A stretch of 64,000 nt of DNA, taken from the NCBI GenBank assembly GCA_030052745.1, contig JANBVO010000001.1, positions 1,922,001-1,986,000 on the forward strand. Direction: 5' to 3'. Position 1 is the stretch's first letter. Each line of letters starts with the position of its first letter. The notes beneath the pieces are model-generated. The model had not been told where the DNA came from, ran no database searches, and was given only the letters and a program-made list of their open reading frames with translations. A program made the translations under genes and the position numbers. Shown piece by piece: positions 37,891 through 47,754 of this stretch. This DNA comes from Pleurostoma richardsiae. Its lineage: Eukaryota > Ascomycota > Sordariomycetes > Calosphaeriales > Pleurostomataceae.

Positions 37891-40143
37891 CTAAGTCTGA
37901 ACTGGGGACGACGGCCCTGGCTGCTGATGCTCGTCCTCAGCAGGGATGCTGTACCAGTCCTCCGCCTCCGTGTCCTCCCCGCCGCCGACCTCCATCTCCA
38001 CGCCCTCCAGCTCGTTAAGCATCCGGCCCCTCTCCGCGGTGACCAGCTCGAACCAGCGGTTCTCCGCCCGCTGCCGGGAGCCCATCTCCGCCTCCTGGGC
38101 GTCGAACGACTCGGCCAGCCGCGCCGCCCGCGCACCCATCAGCTCCCCCTGCACGGCGGCCTCGTCGTCGAGCGCCCACCGCAGCCGCTCCGCGTCACCG
38201 TCGCGCCGCCGCCGCCACGCCTCGTACCGCTCGTCGTTCTTCCGCATGAACGCCCGTAGCGCCCGCGCCGCCCGCTCCTCCCTCCCCGATTCGCCCGGCC
38301 GCCCGGCGCCGCGGTACGCCTCCAGCTTGGCTCTGTAGTCGTCCTCGAGCCTGCGTTCCAGTGCCAGGCGCAGGCGGTATTCTCGCGCCCACTCGCGCTC
38401 CCCCTCCGCGAGCCGCTCCACGCGGGCGACCTCCAGCTCGGCGCGCTTAGCCGCCTGCTTCTTTGCGATGCCCTCGCCGGCCTCGCGGGCCCGCGCCGCT
38501 AGCAGATCTCGCTCGCGGTCGTGCTGGTACCCCAACAGGGTGTTCTGCAGGTCGTTGAGCTCCGCGAGCTTCTCGCGCAGGTCGGCGTACCGCGCCGCGA
38601 CCTCCTCCCTGCGCAGGCGCTCGGCCTCCTGCCGGGCCTCCTCCCTCCGGCGGGCCTCCTCGCGCTCCGCCTCCTCGACGAGGCGCAGCGCCTCGTTCAG
38701 CTCGCGCTGCTCGCGGATCTCGCGCTCCTGGACGCTCGCGCGGCGCCGCGCCCGCCTGGCGGCCCGGGCCTTGATCGCGCTCAGCTGCTCGGCGGTGCAC
38801 TGGCAGGTGCGCCAGCGGGCGCCGCACACGTAGCAGAACTCGGCGCCGCAGCGGCACGTCATGTGCTGGCAGGCCTCGGCGTGCTCGACGAGGTTGCCGC
38901 AGCGGTGGCAGCGCTGCCAGCCCTCCCGGCGCGCCAGCCGCTGCACCCGGCGCAGGTCCTCGTTGCGCGGGCAGGCGGCGGCGTCCGGGTGCGCGGGCTG
39001 CCGGCAGGCGGTGCAGGTCCAGTGGCCCGCGGGGCAGCGCGCCCGGCGCTCCTCGGGCCGGAGGCCGGACTTCCTGATGAAGACGCCGCAGCCCGGCGCG
39101 GCGCAGTAGACGCGCTCGTCGACGGGCACGCTGAACTCCTCGGCGCACTTCTCGTATCGCCTCCGCAGGTCGGCGGGCACGTGCTTCAGGATGGTCCGGT
39201 GCGCGATCGGGTTAAGACAGCACTTGGGGGGCCACTGCGCCTCGTTCTCGACCGCGTTGGCGATGAGCCGCTGGAAGCAGTCCTTGCAGTAGCTGTGGCA
39301 CGTCGTCTTGATGACCTGCTTGGGCGAGAACTCGTCGAAGCAGGAGATGCACTCCCTAGAGCCGGCGGCTGGTCAGTCAAGAACGGTAGAGCCATGCGGC
39401 GAACGGGGTTGCTCTCATACTCACACTTGCTCCTCCTGCCGCTGGATCGCTTGCTTTAGGGCGTCTTTCCGCCCTTCCGCCGCGGATCGGTCCTCGCCGC
39501 TAGCTGAAGTGCCGTGGGCGTGGCCGGCAGTCTCTTGCAGACCGAACAGGACTTTTCTGCGGAAGATGTGGCGGAAGATGAAGCCGCGCTTCGCCAGTGG
39601 CTTGGTCGATGGCATGTTCTCCACTGCAGATGAAGGGGTAGCTTCTGCTGCGAGGTCTGTCGGTTGCACGGCCGCGACCGCGGACTCCTCTGCTCCCTGT
39701 GTTGGCACATTCGCAGTCTCCGGCTTTACCTCTTGTTCTCTCCGCGCAGCTTCTTCCCGCTCACGTAGTTCTCGCTCCCGCTCTCGCTGCCGTTGCTGTT
39801 GCCGTTGCTCCTCCTCGGCAGCGACTTGAGCGCGGACATTTTCGATGGAGCCTCGTACGACGGCAATGATGGTCTCGGAGTTGACATTGGGTAGCCGCCG
39901 CAGCGCCTCGGGAGGCTCGTACTTGGTGAGATTTGGTTCCTCGCCGTCCTCCCCGGCAGCAGCCGCGCCAGGCTCATCGCTCGAAGGCGCCTGCTCCGAG
40001 TCAGGCTCGGACGTCACGGCCGCCTTGCCGCTGTCGAACTTGGCGTCCTCGTCCGAGATGTTGACAATAAGCTTCTTGACTCCCCAGTTTTCGAATATAG
40101 ACAAGTCCACAAATGTATGCGCCCCTCTAGCGACGTCGGCCAT
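37891..40143 (-). CDS. RBR-type E3 ubiquitin ligase with long coiled-coil tail, 727 aa
   Basis: Exon 1 is 39425-40143 and exon 2 is 37891-39355; the intron has a GTGAGT donor and a CTCTAG acceptor and is joined QEEQVECISC. Residues 1-240 are low-complexity with a Gln/Arg/Glu-rich helix. RING1 begins at Cys242 (CISCFDEF, TTCHSYCKDCF). The IBR spans about 310-370 (YCAAPGCGVF, CPAGHWTCTAC). RING2 starts at Cys389 (CHRCGN), with the expected catalytic Cys402 in EACQHMTC and the closing CRCGAEFCYVC. RBR ligases pass ubiquitin through a thioester on that RING2 cysteine. About 250 residues of Arg/Glu/Ala-rich predicted coiled coil follow, ending with an acidic tail. Substrate unknown. The start is ATG giving MADVARG. 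Confidence 0.92.
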
Positions 40144-41007
40144 GGCCACTTAGTGAGAGAACGCAAGCCACTAGAGAAGAGCGAGGTGTGGGTTGAGTAT
40201 ATGGTTCCTCAATACCTCAAAACAGTACTCTATGAAGATAGAAATGTGCAGTAAACTTATTAGAGCCGGGATTGGTTCAGGGTCGTGTTGAAGGGAAGAT
40301 AAGGTATTCAGCACGCAGAACACACAGGAAAGCAAGACGAGAGAAATAGAAGCGGCTTCAGTGTCCTTCAACCACGGCTTAGGGAATCTCAAAATTAGGT
40401 TTCAGCTCTGCTCAGCCAGAGGAGTCCAAGACCATCAAGAGCGAGCTACGAAGGCTCACGAGGCTCAGGTTAGGCTTCCTCGGTGGCAGCAGCTGCCACC
40501 TGCGCCGGATCCATTTCCATGATCGGTCTCGGTGGGCGAGTGTATGCCTGCCCGCACCCCGCGAAGGAGTCGTTCCACAGGCCAAGAGCGACGGACTAGG
40601 CGAACTGGACTGGAGCTCTGCTTGGGTCGCACCTTATTCCCGGCTCTCAGCGGCCCAATGACGCTGGATGTCCCCCACGAGGAGGAGTCGCTCCGCAGCG
40701 CAGTGGTCTCGCGATCGCCGCAGCAGGAAAGACCGTTGGAGGCTGAGCCGGCTTGGTGTGGTGTCGTGGACACGCTGCGTCGGCCAATTCCAGCCAATCT
40801 GCGGCGGAGGCGAGCTCTAAGGAACGCTCCGTGGCTGTGGCATTTGGGCTTTGCCCGCTAATGCAGCCTGCCCGTTTCGACGCTACTAGCGCTCAGCTTC
40901 TGCTTCGACAAGCTCCTCAGCCTGGAGCGCGGCCTTCTAGAAGATTTCCACCATGCATGACGAGGAGGACCTGAATGAGGCGACGAGGGAGGTGATCAGC
41001 TTCCTAT
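40144..41007. other. Spacer between tandem minus-strand genes
   Basis: It holds the RBR ligase promoter and the reductase 3' flank. Overlapping frames on both strands around 40465-40861 have no domain and look like chance. Confidence 0.45.
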
Positions 41008-42157
41008 CTACAGTGGAGGAGTATCTACGAAGTCGTCGAGTAAACCCGGTGGCGCCTTGAGGCCGGCTACACCGCATTCATCCATCCACGATCTGATCTC
41101 CCTCTCATCCTGTGGAGAGAGCGTGATGCGTGCCGCCCCAACATTCTCCTCCAGATACTTGACGTTCTTGGTTCCGGGGATGGGGGAGAAGTCGTCGCCC
41201 TGGGCCATGACCCACGCGATCGCCAGCTGGCCTGGTGTACAGCCGTCACGCGCCGCTTTCTCCTTGAACTTCTCCACCAGAACAAGGTTCTTGGCGAAGT
41301 TCTCCTTGTTGAATCGGGGCAGAAGCCTGCGCATGTCGTCGGCCCCGAAATCGTCAGGGGACTTTATCTGCCCCGTCAGGATGCCGCGTCCCAGCGGCGA
41401 GTAGGCGACGATGGCAACACCGAGCTCCCTGCATGTCGCAAGGAGGTGAGTCCCTTCTTCGCCCTCAATGTCGAGCGTCCAGGGGCTGTATTCCACCTGC
41501 ACTGCTGTGACGTGCTCGAGGGCACAGGCACGGCGGAGTGTATTGGACGAGGGAGCCGAGATGCCTATGTGTTTGATCTTGCCCTCACTACTCTATTGTT
41601 AGACTAGGATCATAGTCACTGGCGTCTTTAAAGCCAGTTGGGTGGTCCAGACTCACCGCTTCAGTCCGATGAGGACCTCCATTGTCTTCTCAATTGGCGT
41701 CCTCCCATCTACCCGATGGATGTAGAACAGGTCGATCGAATCCACCCCAAGACGACTGAGGCTCTTCTCGCAACACTGTCTGCAGTACTCCGGAGAGCTG
41801 TTGATCCCAAATCCTGCAGCCTCAAACGAGAGACCGAACTTTGTGGCGAGAAAGATGTCTTGGCGCCGCTCTGGATGCAACTTGAACCATCTGCCAACAA
41901 GATCCTCGCTGTCCCCGTAGATATCCGCCGTGTCCCAATGCCGGCAGCCGAGCTCCCAGGCGCGGTCCAACACTGCGAGACGCTCCTCCTCTAATCTTGT
42001 TCCGCTGTCAGCTGCGCATTGCTTAGGATTGGAGTATCTTATGGAACTCCTACCCTGGCTTCCCGTAGGCCGTACTGATGCCCATGAGGCCAAGTCCCGG
42101 AACGGGGACCTCAGGTCCCGTTTTACCTAGTTTGCGCGTTGGAAGACTTCCAGCCAT
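41008..42157 (-). CDS. Aldo/keto reductase, 343 aa
   Basis: Three exons: 42054-42157, 41657-42004 and 41008-41587; donors GTAGGA and GTGAGT, acceptors GACAG and AGTAG, all in frame. The AKR tetrad is complete: Asp59 and Tyr64 (WDTADIYGDSE), Lys90 (LATKFG) and His131 (FYIHRVD). NADPH-binding features appear in the C-terminal half (YSPLGRGILTG, and IPGTKNVKYLEENVGA). The sequence resembles the AKR13-like/yakc reductases of fungi, but the substrate cannot be read from sequence. There is no targeting signal, so it is probably cytosolic. It lies next to and on the same strand as the FAH-fold gene; a shared pathway is possible but not shown. Confidence 0.92.
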
Positions 42158-42946
42158 CACAGCGAAGTTGTGAGTGGTAGTCTAGGATCGTGTTCGGTAT
42201 CGTGTCTCACGGGTGTGAGGGAGGATTTGGTTCAACGACTAAGTACGGGTGGCTAGACTCTAGATCGAAGATTCGGAGATGACTATCAGAGAAACTTGAA
42301 GATTGACACTTCACCGTCAGGGAGATCATCCCGATATCATGCCTCATATTTTATATTCCAAACAGGCTGGAGACCTGCTACATAGCTTAACTCCAATATC
42401 TCCGCCAATATCCGCTTGTTGTTTTAGCCAGGAACCGTGTCATTCGTCCGAGAAGCCCGGCTCCCACTCTCTAAATCTATGTCCGTTGATAGTGATTGCT
42501 GCTACTTAGTGTCGATCTGGCCAAGTCGGAACTCCGTGGACTTGCGGCAAGTGACTCAAGGGCGTCAGCCTGACCACCACCAGCTGGAAGCTAATTTGGG
42601 ATAGGACGCCCTTTAGGGATCTTCCGCGCCTTTAGGTTCATAACTATTCGAGTTGAGACTTGTCTGAGAAACACACTAAGAAACCTCTCCACGGTCATTT
42701 TGAGACTGCATCAATATGGCTCCAGTCGTAGTTCACCTCTAGGACGCTCAATGCGCGTTTCGCTGATTAGATCACAAGCATGTATTCAAACCCATGGGGA
42801 CACTAGATTTCTATACACACACGCCTTGCAAACACAGTCTCTCGGATCCAATATCTCGGCAGGGGGGCTTACTGCGTTCTTTGGGTTTTCAAGAGGATTG
42901 ACCGTGAATATGAAGTCCCGGCAGAACACAAAAGACGGCCAGGGCC
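42158..42946. other. Spacer between the reductase start and the FAH-fold 3' end
   Basis: Promoter of the reductase gene and 3' flank of the FAH-fold gene. No gene is seen. Confidence 0.5.
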
Positions 42947-44161
42947 TCACAGCTTAGCCGCGCTCGGCTTCACGAACTCAACCTTGTTCGTGCAGGTGCC
43001 CACTCCCTCGAGCCCAACCTCGACAACATCGTTGTCCTTCAACCAAACTGGCGGCTTCCGTCCCATGCCGACTCCGGATGGCCTATGGTCGCTGCATGTC
43101 AGCATTTGTCCCGAGTAACCCCGGTCAAGATCGAGGGTAGTCGACTCACGTTCCGGTAAAGATGACGTCGCCGGGCAGCAGGGTGGTGCCCTGACTCAGG
43201 AACGAGATGGTCTTCTTGACGCTGAAGATCATATCGGACGTGTTGCCGTTCTGTATTCCGCATTAGCGCTGTCTGCCCGTAGACACCTGCACCGTGGCCA
43301 GCGGCAGTCGCGTATTTACCTGCATCGTCTGCCCGTTCAGCTTCGTCGTGATCTGCAGCGTCTGGGGGTCCTTGATCAGGCCGGCGCTGACGATGCCCGG
43401 CCCGTAGGGCGCCCAGCCGTCGAAGCCCTTGCCCAGGGACCACTGGCCGCCGCCGCGCTTGATCTGCCAGTCGCGGTGCGAGACGTCGTCGCCCACGGCG
43501 TAGCCGAGGACGTAGTCGAGCGCCTTGGACTCGGGCACGTCGGCGCACTTCTTGCCGATGATGACCACCAGCTCGCACTCATAGTCCAGGCCTGTGCCCT
43601 CCTGGGCCAGGGGGTGCACGGGGATAGGGTCGGTTGGCCCCGCCAGCGAGGTGATGGGCTTGTACTACAGACATGTCAGTCAAATTGATGCCATCGCGCC
43701 CTCTCATAGTTGTGAGCAGGGAAGAGCTACTCACAAACAGGACTGGGTACTGGGGAAGAGGCAGGTTGGACTAGATTCAGCTCGTCAGCAAGACACGACC
43801 ACTCGGAGTCTCCTCCCCTTCAAGCAGTCAATAGTACCTCCTTAGCATGCAGGGCGTAGTTCAGTCCCAGGCACCTCACGGTCCGGACGTCGTCCGGGGC
43901 CAGCGGCGAGAGGAGAAGGCGGATGTCGGCGACCTGGTCGGTCACATCATGCTTGCCGAAGATATCGCCCTTGATGATGTGCGCCTGGGTCGCTTTGGAG
44001 ATGTCCGAGATGCCCCTGGGCAGGATGGCATCACCGTAGTAAGTGCGGCCATCCTTGGCCAGAAAGCGGACGAGTCGCTATGTGGAGCGAGGGTCAGCAC
44101 CGCATGTCAGATTGTCAGACGGGCCGGGGAGTCCACCAGTGCTTACGGAGAAGGCCGGCAT
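42947..44161 (-). CDS. Fumarylacetoacetate-hydrolase-fold enzyme with C-terminal AKL, 290 aa
   Basis: Six exons: 44147-44161, 43838-44077, 43735-43770, 43320-43664, 43150-43250 and 42947-43082. Exon 1 codes for only five residues and exon 3 for twelve ([12 protein letters not shown]). Donors and acceptors are canonical (for example GTAAGC, GTGAGT, ATCTAG, TGTAG), and joins restore conserved sequence such as [21 protein letters not shown]-family features: metal ligands in [24 protein letters not shown], and the late motif [12 protein letters not shown]. The family includes hydrolases of fumaryl- or acylpyruvates and oxaloacetate decarboxylases; the substrate is unclear here. The last three residues, AKL, match a type-1 peroxisomal targeting signal. 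The gene is divergent from SDHAF1. Confidence 0.9.
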
Positions 44162-44589
44162 TTTGTCTGGCGGCGCAGTGTCCTAGGAGGGTCGGTCTGA
44201 CAGGTCTGGTGGTTCTCTATCAACTCAATTGGCGATATCTTCTTCAGCTTGAAACCTTCACAAACACACGATGTATCTAACACATCCGCACAGGTTCGAT
44301 ATCCCCGTGTATCTGGGGGACCGAGTCGATCGGCGTTAAGTCATGCGGGGACCCCGTAGTGGGCGGAGATTGTTCGGCACTGCATCGGCACGAGGCAACG
44401 GTGTCGGAGCTCGGGGCGTGGATCCAGCGATTCTATACGTACCCCTCCAGGATGCCACTGTCAATATTCGGCCGAGCTTGACGCGAGCTGCCGCTGTTTT
44501 TCTCGTGCTCCATCAAGCTGCCCCTATCTACTCAACCTCTGGCTAGAACCCTCTCTGGCTAAGAAATAGCCAAACTTCAATAATCCAAG
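44162..44589. promoter_or_regulatory. Divergent promoter between FAH-fold gene and SDHAF1
   Basis: These 428 bp separate the two start codons and should contain both promoters. I see no clear TATA box or other recognised site. Confidence 0.4.
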
Positions 44590-44955
44590 ATGCGTCTCTC
44601 GGGCCTGCAGAAGGAGGTCCTCTCCCTATACCGTCAATGTCTGCGCGAGAGCAGAAAGAAACCCGGGGTGAGCATGCTTTCTCGATGGAGCCGGACAGGC
44701 CGGACAGTTCAGCATGGCTTACAAGCTGCTACAGGCAACCCGAAAACACTTCGAAGTATTCACCCGGTACGCTATACGCAATCTAGAGAGACGGCTTCTG
44801 CATCGAGGTCACTAACCAAGAGCTGCCGCAGGGCCGAGTTCGAGAAATACATCCACATTGATAAGCGAGACTTTGCCGCGGTCGAATACCTGCTGAGGAA
44901 GGGCCGACGCCAGCTCGAGACCTACGCTGCTCCCGGCATCAAAGACGTACGGTAG
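44590..44955 (+). CDS. SDHAF1: Succinate dehydrogenase assembly factor 1 (LYR protein), 77 aa
   Basis: Three exons: 44590-44667, 44735-44766 (only 32 nt) and 44832-44955; donors GTGAGC and GTACGC, acceptors TACAG and CGCAG. The joined 77-residue chain starts MRLSGLQKEVLSLYRQC, with the LYR motif at 13-15, and continues through FTRAEFEKYIHIDKRDF and EYLLRKGRRQLE to GIKDVR. Length and motifs match SDHAF1/Sdh6, a mitochondrial matrix protein that assists Fe-S cluster insertion into the SDH iron-sulfur subunit. Without the middle microexon the frame is lost, so it is required. An unspliced frame of 121 residues over the same span is not the product. Confidence 0.93.
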   Translation: MRLSGLQKEVLSLYRQCLRESRKKPGVSMLSRWSRTGRTVQHGLQAATGNPKTLRSIHPVRYTQSRETASASRSLTKSCRRAEFEKYIHIDKRDFAAVEYLLRKGRRQLETYAAPGIKDVR

Positions 44956-45318
44956 AGCGTGTCGTGCCACCTGCTACTGCCATGGTTGCCCTGCCGTGGC
45001 AAATGCAGGCCTGCGGTGGTACCTCCCCCAGACTGTCCTCCCAGCTTTTGAGGACTGTCTCGACAATGTCGGGCTCCTGTTCCTGAGACCTTCAGCAACA
45101 TTCCCACCTACCGTATCCAGCCGGATTTTCTCAAGCCTCCCGCCGGATGTCTTCTAGACCTATCTCACTGTAGAGTTTTGGCCTGCCCTTTTTGAATTTG
45201 GACTTTTGGATTATGGACGATGTCCGCACTCCAGCTATCTTAGAAGGGAAGTCCGCATCACCACCCAGAGATCAAAGTGGCCGCTTGCGACCTCACCGAT
45301 GACGCGCGACGCGCCGAG

Positions 45319-47754
45319 ATGCGACGCACCGCCGAATTCGCCTGTCACCGACCCCTGAGTCCAGCCTTCGCCAAGCTCCGCAGCGCCCAGCGTGCCCTCG
45401 TCCGACGAAGGTGCGTCAGCAAAGGGAAGATAAGGGTCTCGTTCCCTCGCTCCACGAGGTTTTCTCCACGAGAAATTTCGACCAGCAAGTCGACCGCCAA
45501 ACCTACTGCCAAATCTCACCCCGACGTCGCGTCCAAGGATGCTATCATCAGAGGGAATCCGAAGCAAGGACTGCAGAGAAAGGAGCAGCTTCCCATGAAA
45601 GCAAGAAGATACCGACTGTCCGGACTCGAAACAGAGACTGGCCACCCAGACAGCATCGGCCCGCTGGAGATGGCAGAAAGACACAGCCAAAACCGACTTG
45701 CAGCCTATCAAGCACAGCGTATCCCCGATATAAGGCTTTCAAACGTGCGGCAGCGACCGTACTACGGAAACGTCTGTACGTGGCACATATCTCTCTACTC
45801 CTTTTACGGAAGTCTAACAGCAATTGTCAAAGACTATCCCAAGCAGCCGATAGCTACTCTCGACGGTACCGGCTATCAGAAAGCGCGGCGGCCCAGGCGT
45901 GGGGAAATATTGATAACTCGACGCCCTGGGCCGGACGATATCCCACCACTTGATGGCGGCTCGAACGAGGAGCTTCCGGCGACGCCTAACCAGGGCAACG
46001 GGAAAAGTTCCCGGTCGGCAGCCGAGAAGGAAAAGCGCTATGGTGTCATCAACCCCTACTCTGGGCCAGTTCGGAGAAGTCTAAAACAGCAGCGTCGGTT
46101 ATCCACTCTGGCTCTGATTCACGAATCGCCGTCGAATCCTACCCTTGAGGAGCCTGCGTCGCGGACACCAAGCGAGCGGAAAGCATTGCACCGGTTCACC
46201 ACAGATCTCGGCAGATATGCTGTAGCGGTCGGTGCCGAGGCTAGGCTGCCTGCCTACACCCCGACACCTGCTGCATCTCAGACGTCCCTGAATACGCTCA
46301 CAGACATGCTCCCTTACCATGACCAGTTCAGGGCTGCTGGCTTGGCTGTGACGTCGCAGGAGCAAAAGTCAAGTTCGCCCATCAGGGGTGATCACCAACC
46401 GGATGGCAATAGTCCTCAAAGGCCCCGGTCTACGTCCTCTAAGAACGTTCCGCATATCCATGCCTTGAAAGTTCCGACAGAAGGTGCGACTTGCCCCGAG
46501 GTCCCTGCTGCACTTGCATGCCCGCCTACTCGTTTTGGGAAGAAGAGACCATACCAGCGCACTTCGTCGTCCAAGCGCAAGCCTACTACCAAGGAATTAC
46601 TGCCCTGGCTCCGCGACAAGGAGCTGCCTCGTACACCTTTGGATAGAACCACCCATGACTCGGACAATCATTCCCAAGCAGCTCTCCCTACACCTGTTTT
46701 ACCGCTCATAGTGCCGTCCAGAGCAGGGAAAGGGGCAGTGCCACTACCTTGGATTCCCGGACGCCCGAACGAGACTGCGCGTAAGCGACAATCGACGAGA
46801 GAAGCATCAGAAGCGGCCGATACAGATATGCTGGGTTTGCACAAGCCGCTCCCAGTGTTGCCGTCGACGCTCGCTGGTCCTTCATCAACCGTCAAAAGAG
46901 GAAGCGAACCCTCAGCGCAGGTGGCACATGCAAGATCAGCTTCGGCTGATAAGCTGCCATGTCCAGAGCATCGCCAGTTTTGTAGCAAGTGTCGGGCTTC
47001 ATTGACGATGAACATTAGCGGAGCAGAGAAGCAGATGGTGGCTCGGATATCTCTGTCTACCCATAACGACGGAGAAGGGTTACCGAATGACGCAGAGTGT
47101 CGTCAAACTATCCGGGAGGAGTCAGACTCGCCCTTGGACGAGCCTTTACTTGAGAGGAAAGGAGATGTCTTCCTCCAACAACGGATGCCTCTGAGGCCCT
47201 CTCCCGAGGTCGGGATATCATCGGACACGTCTGGCAACGAGAGCCCCGCAGATTCAGCGCCGAAGCTGCCATACACTTGGGACCTCACCATCAGGTCAAC
47301 TTCATCGCTCGAGAAGGCGCTTGATGCCTGCATCCAGAAGCTGGACAGTCTGGAAGAGAGGCGGCAAATAAAGAGACAACACCCCCCGGAGGCGATGCGG
47401 AAACTTGGCCTACCATTTGATCAAGTGCCCGCGCTGCCACGGAAGGAGGCTAGCGAGTGCCGCCACATCAGACAACTGAAGTCGTCGGGGAAAGAGGCGG
47501 CCCCGCCGTCGTCGGTATACTCTGTGCAGAACCCGGCGGATTATCACGACTATGGTATCAAGGACAGGGACGTTCTGCTCGGCTTGAAGATGGCCGTGTC
47601 GGCCGCCTGCGACGAGAACCTGGACGCGTGCATACGGACGAAGACAGGGCTGAGACTGCGCCGCTTTCTAGCGGACTTGAAGGTCTTTGAAGGCATCGAG
47701 GATGATGGGGATGAGCAGGCGCAGCTGGACAGCGTACGGAAGGGGAACGCCTGA
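45319..47754 (+). CDS. Long disordered protein of unknown function, start uncertain
   Basis: One frame is open from 45244 to a TGA at 47752-47754. I do not recognise the protein. It is rich in Ser, Pro, Arg and Lys, with no transmembrane segment. A Cys pair (CPEHRQFCSKC) lies about two-thirds along, and a more ordered C-terminus follows (YTWDLTIRSTSSLEKALDACIQKL to the end). A 57-bp segment at 45776-45832 looks like an intron (GTACGT donor, TCTAACA branch site, CAAAG acceptor); because its length is a multiple of three, the frame stays open either way. The first ATG in this frame is 45319, but plausible coding sequence runs upstream without one, and an ATG at 45213 opens another frame one base out of step. 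It shares orientation with SDHAF1. Confidence 0.6.
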   Translation: MRRTAEFACHRPLSPAFAKLRSAQRALVRRRCVSKGKIRVSFPRSTRFSPREISTSKSTAKPTAKSHPDVASKDAIIRGNPKQGLQRKEQLPMKARRYRLSGLETETGHPDSIGPLEMAERHSQNRLAAYQAQRIPDIRLSNVRQRPYYGNVCTWHISLYSFYGSLTAIVKDYPKQPIATLDGTGYQKARRPRRGEILITRRPGPDDIPPLDGGSNEELPATPNQGNGKSSRSAAEKEKRYGVINPYSGPVRRSLKQQRRLSTLALIHESPSNPTLEEPASRTPSERKALHRFTTDLGRYAVAVGAEARLPAYTPTPAASQTSLNTLTDMLPYHDQFRAAGLAVTSQEQKSSSPIRGDHQPDGNSPQRPRSTSSKNVPHIHALKVPTEGATCPEVPAALACPPTRFGKKRPYQRTSSSKRKPTTKELLPWLRDKELPRTPLDRTTHDSDNHSQAALPTPVLPLIVPSRAGKGAVPLPWIPGRPNETARKRQSTREASEAADTDMLGLHKPLPVLPSTLAGPSSTVKRGSEPSAQVAHARSASADKLPCPEHRQFCSKCRASLTMNISGAEKQMVARISLSTHNDGEGLPNDAECRQTIREESDSPLDEPLLERKGDVFLQQRMPLRPSPEVGISSDTSGNESPADSAPKLPYTWDLTIRSTSSLEKALDACIQKLDSLEERRQIKRQHPPEAMRKLGLPFDQVPALPRKEASECRHIRQLKSSGKEAAPPSSVYSVQNPADYHDYGIKDRDVLLGLKMAVSAACDENLDACIRTKTGLRLRRFLADLKVFEGIEDDGDEQAQLDSVRKGNA

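Noticed and set aside
38521-39459. A 312-residue frame antisense to the RBR ligase
   Set aside because: Same cause: Ala/Leu/Arg-rich shadow of a GC-rich gene.
40465-40861. Overlapping frames on both strands downstream of the reductase
   Set aside because: Opposite-strand frames of similar length over the same bases, Ser/Arg-rich, no domain.
45411-45953. Alternative plus-strand frame inside the unrecognised gene
   Set aside because: No domain; overlaps the longer frame and has worse composition.
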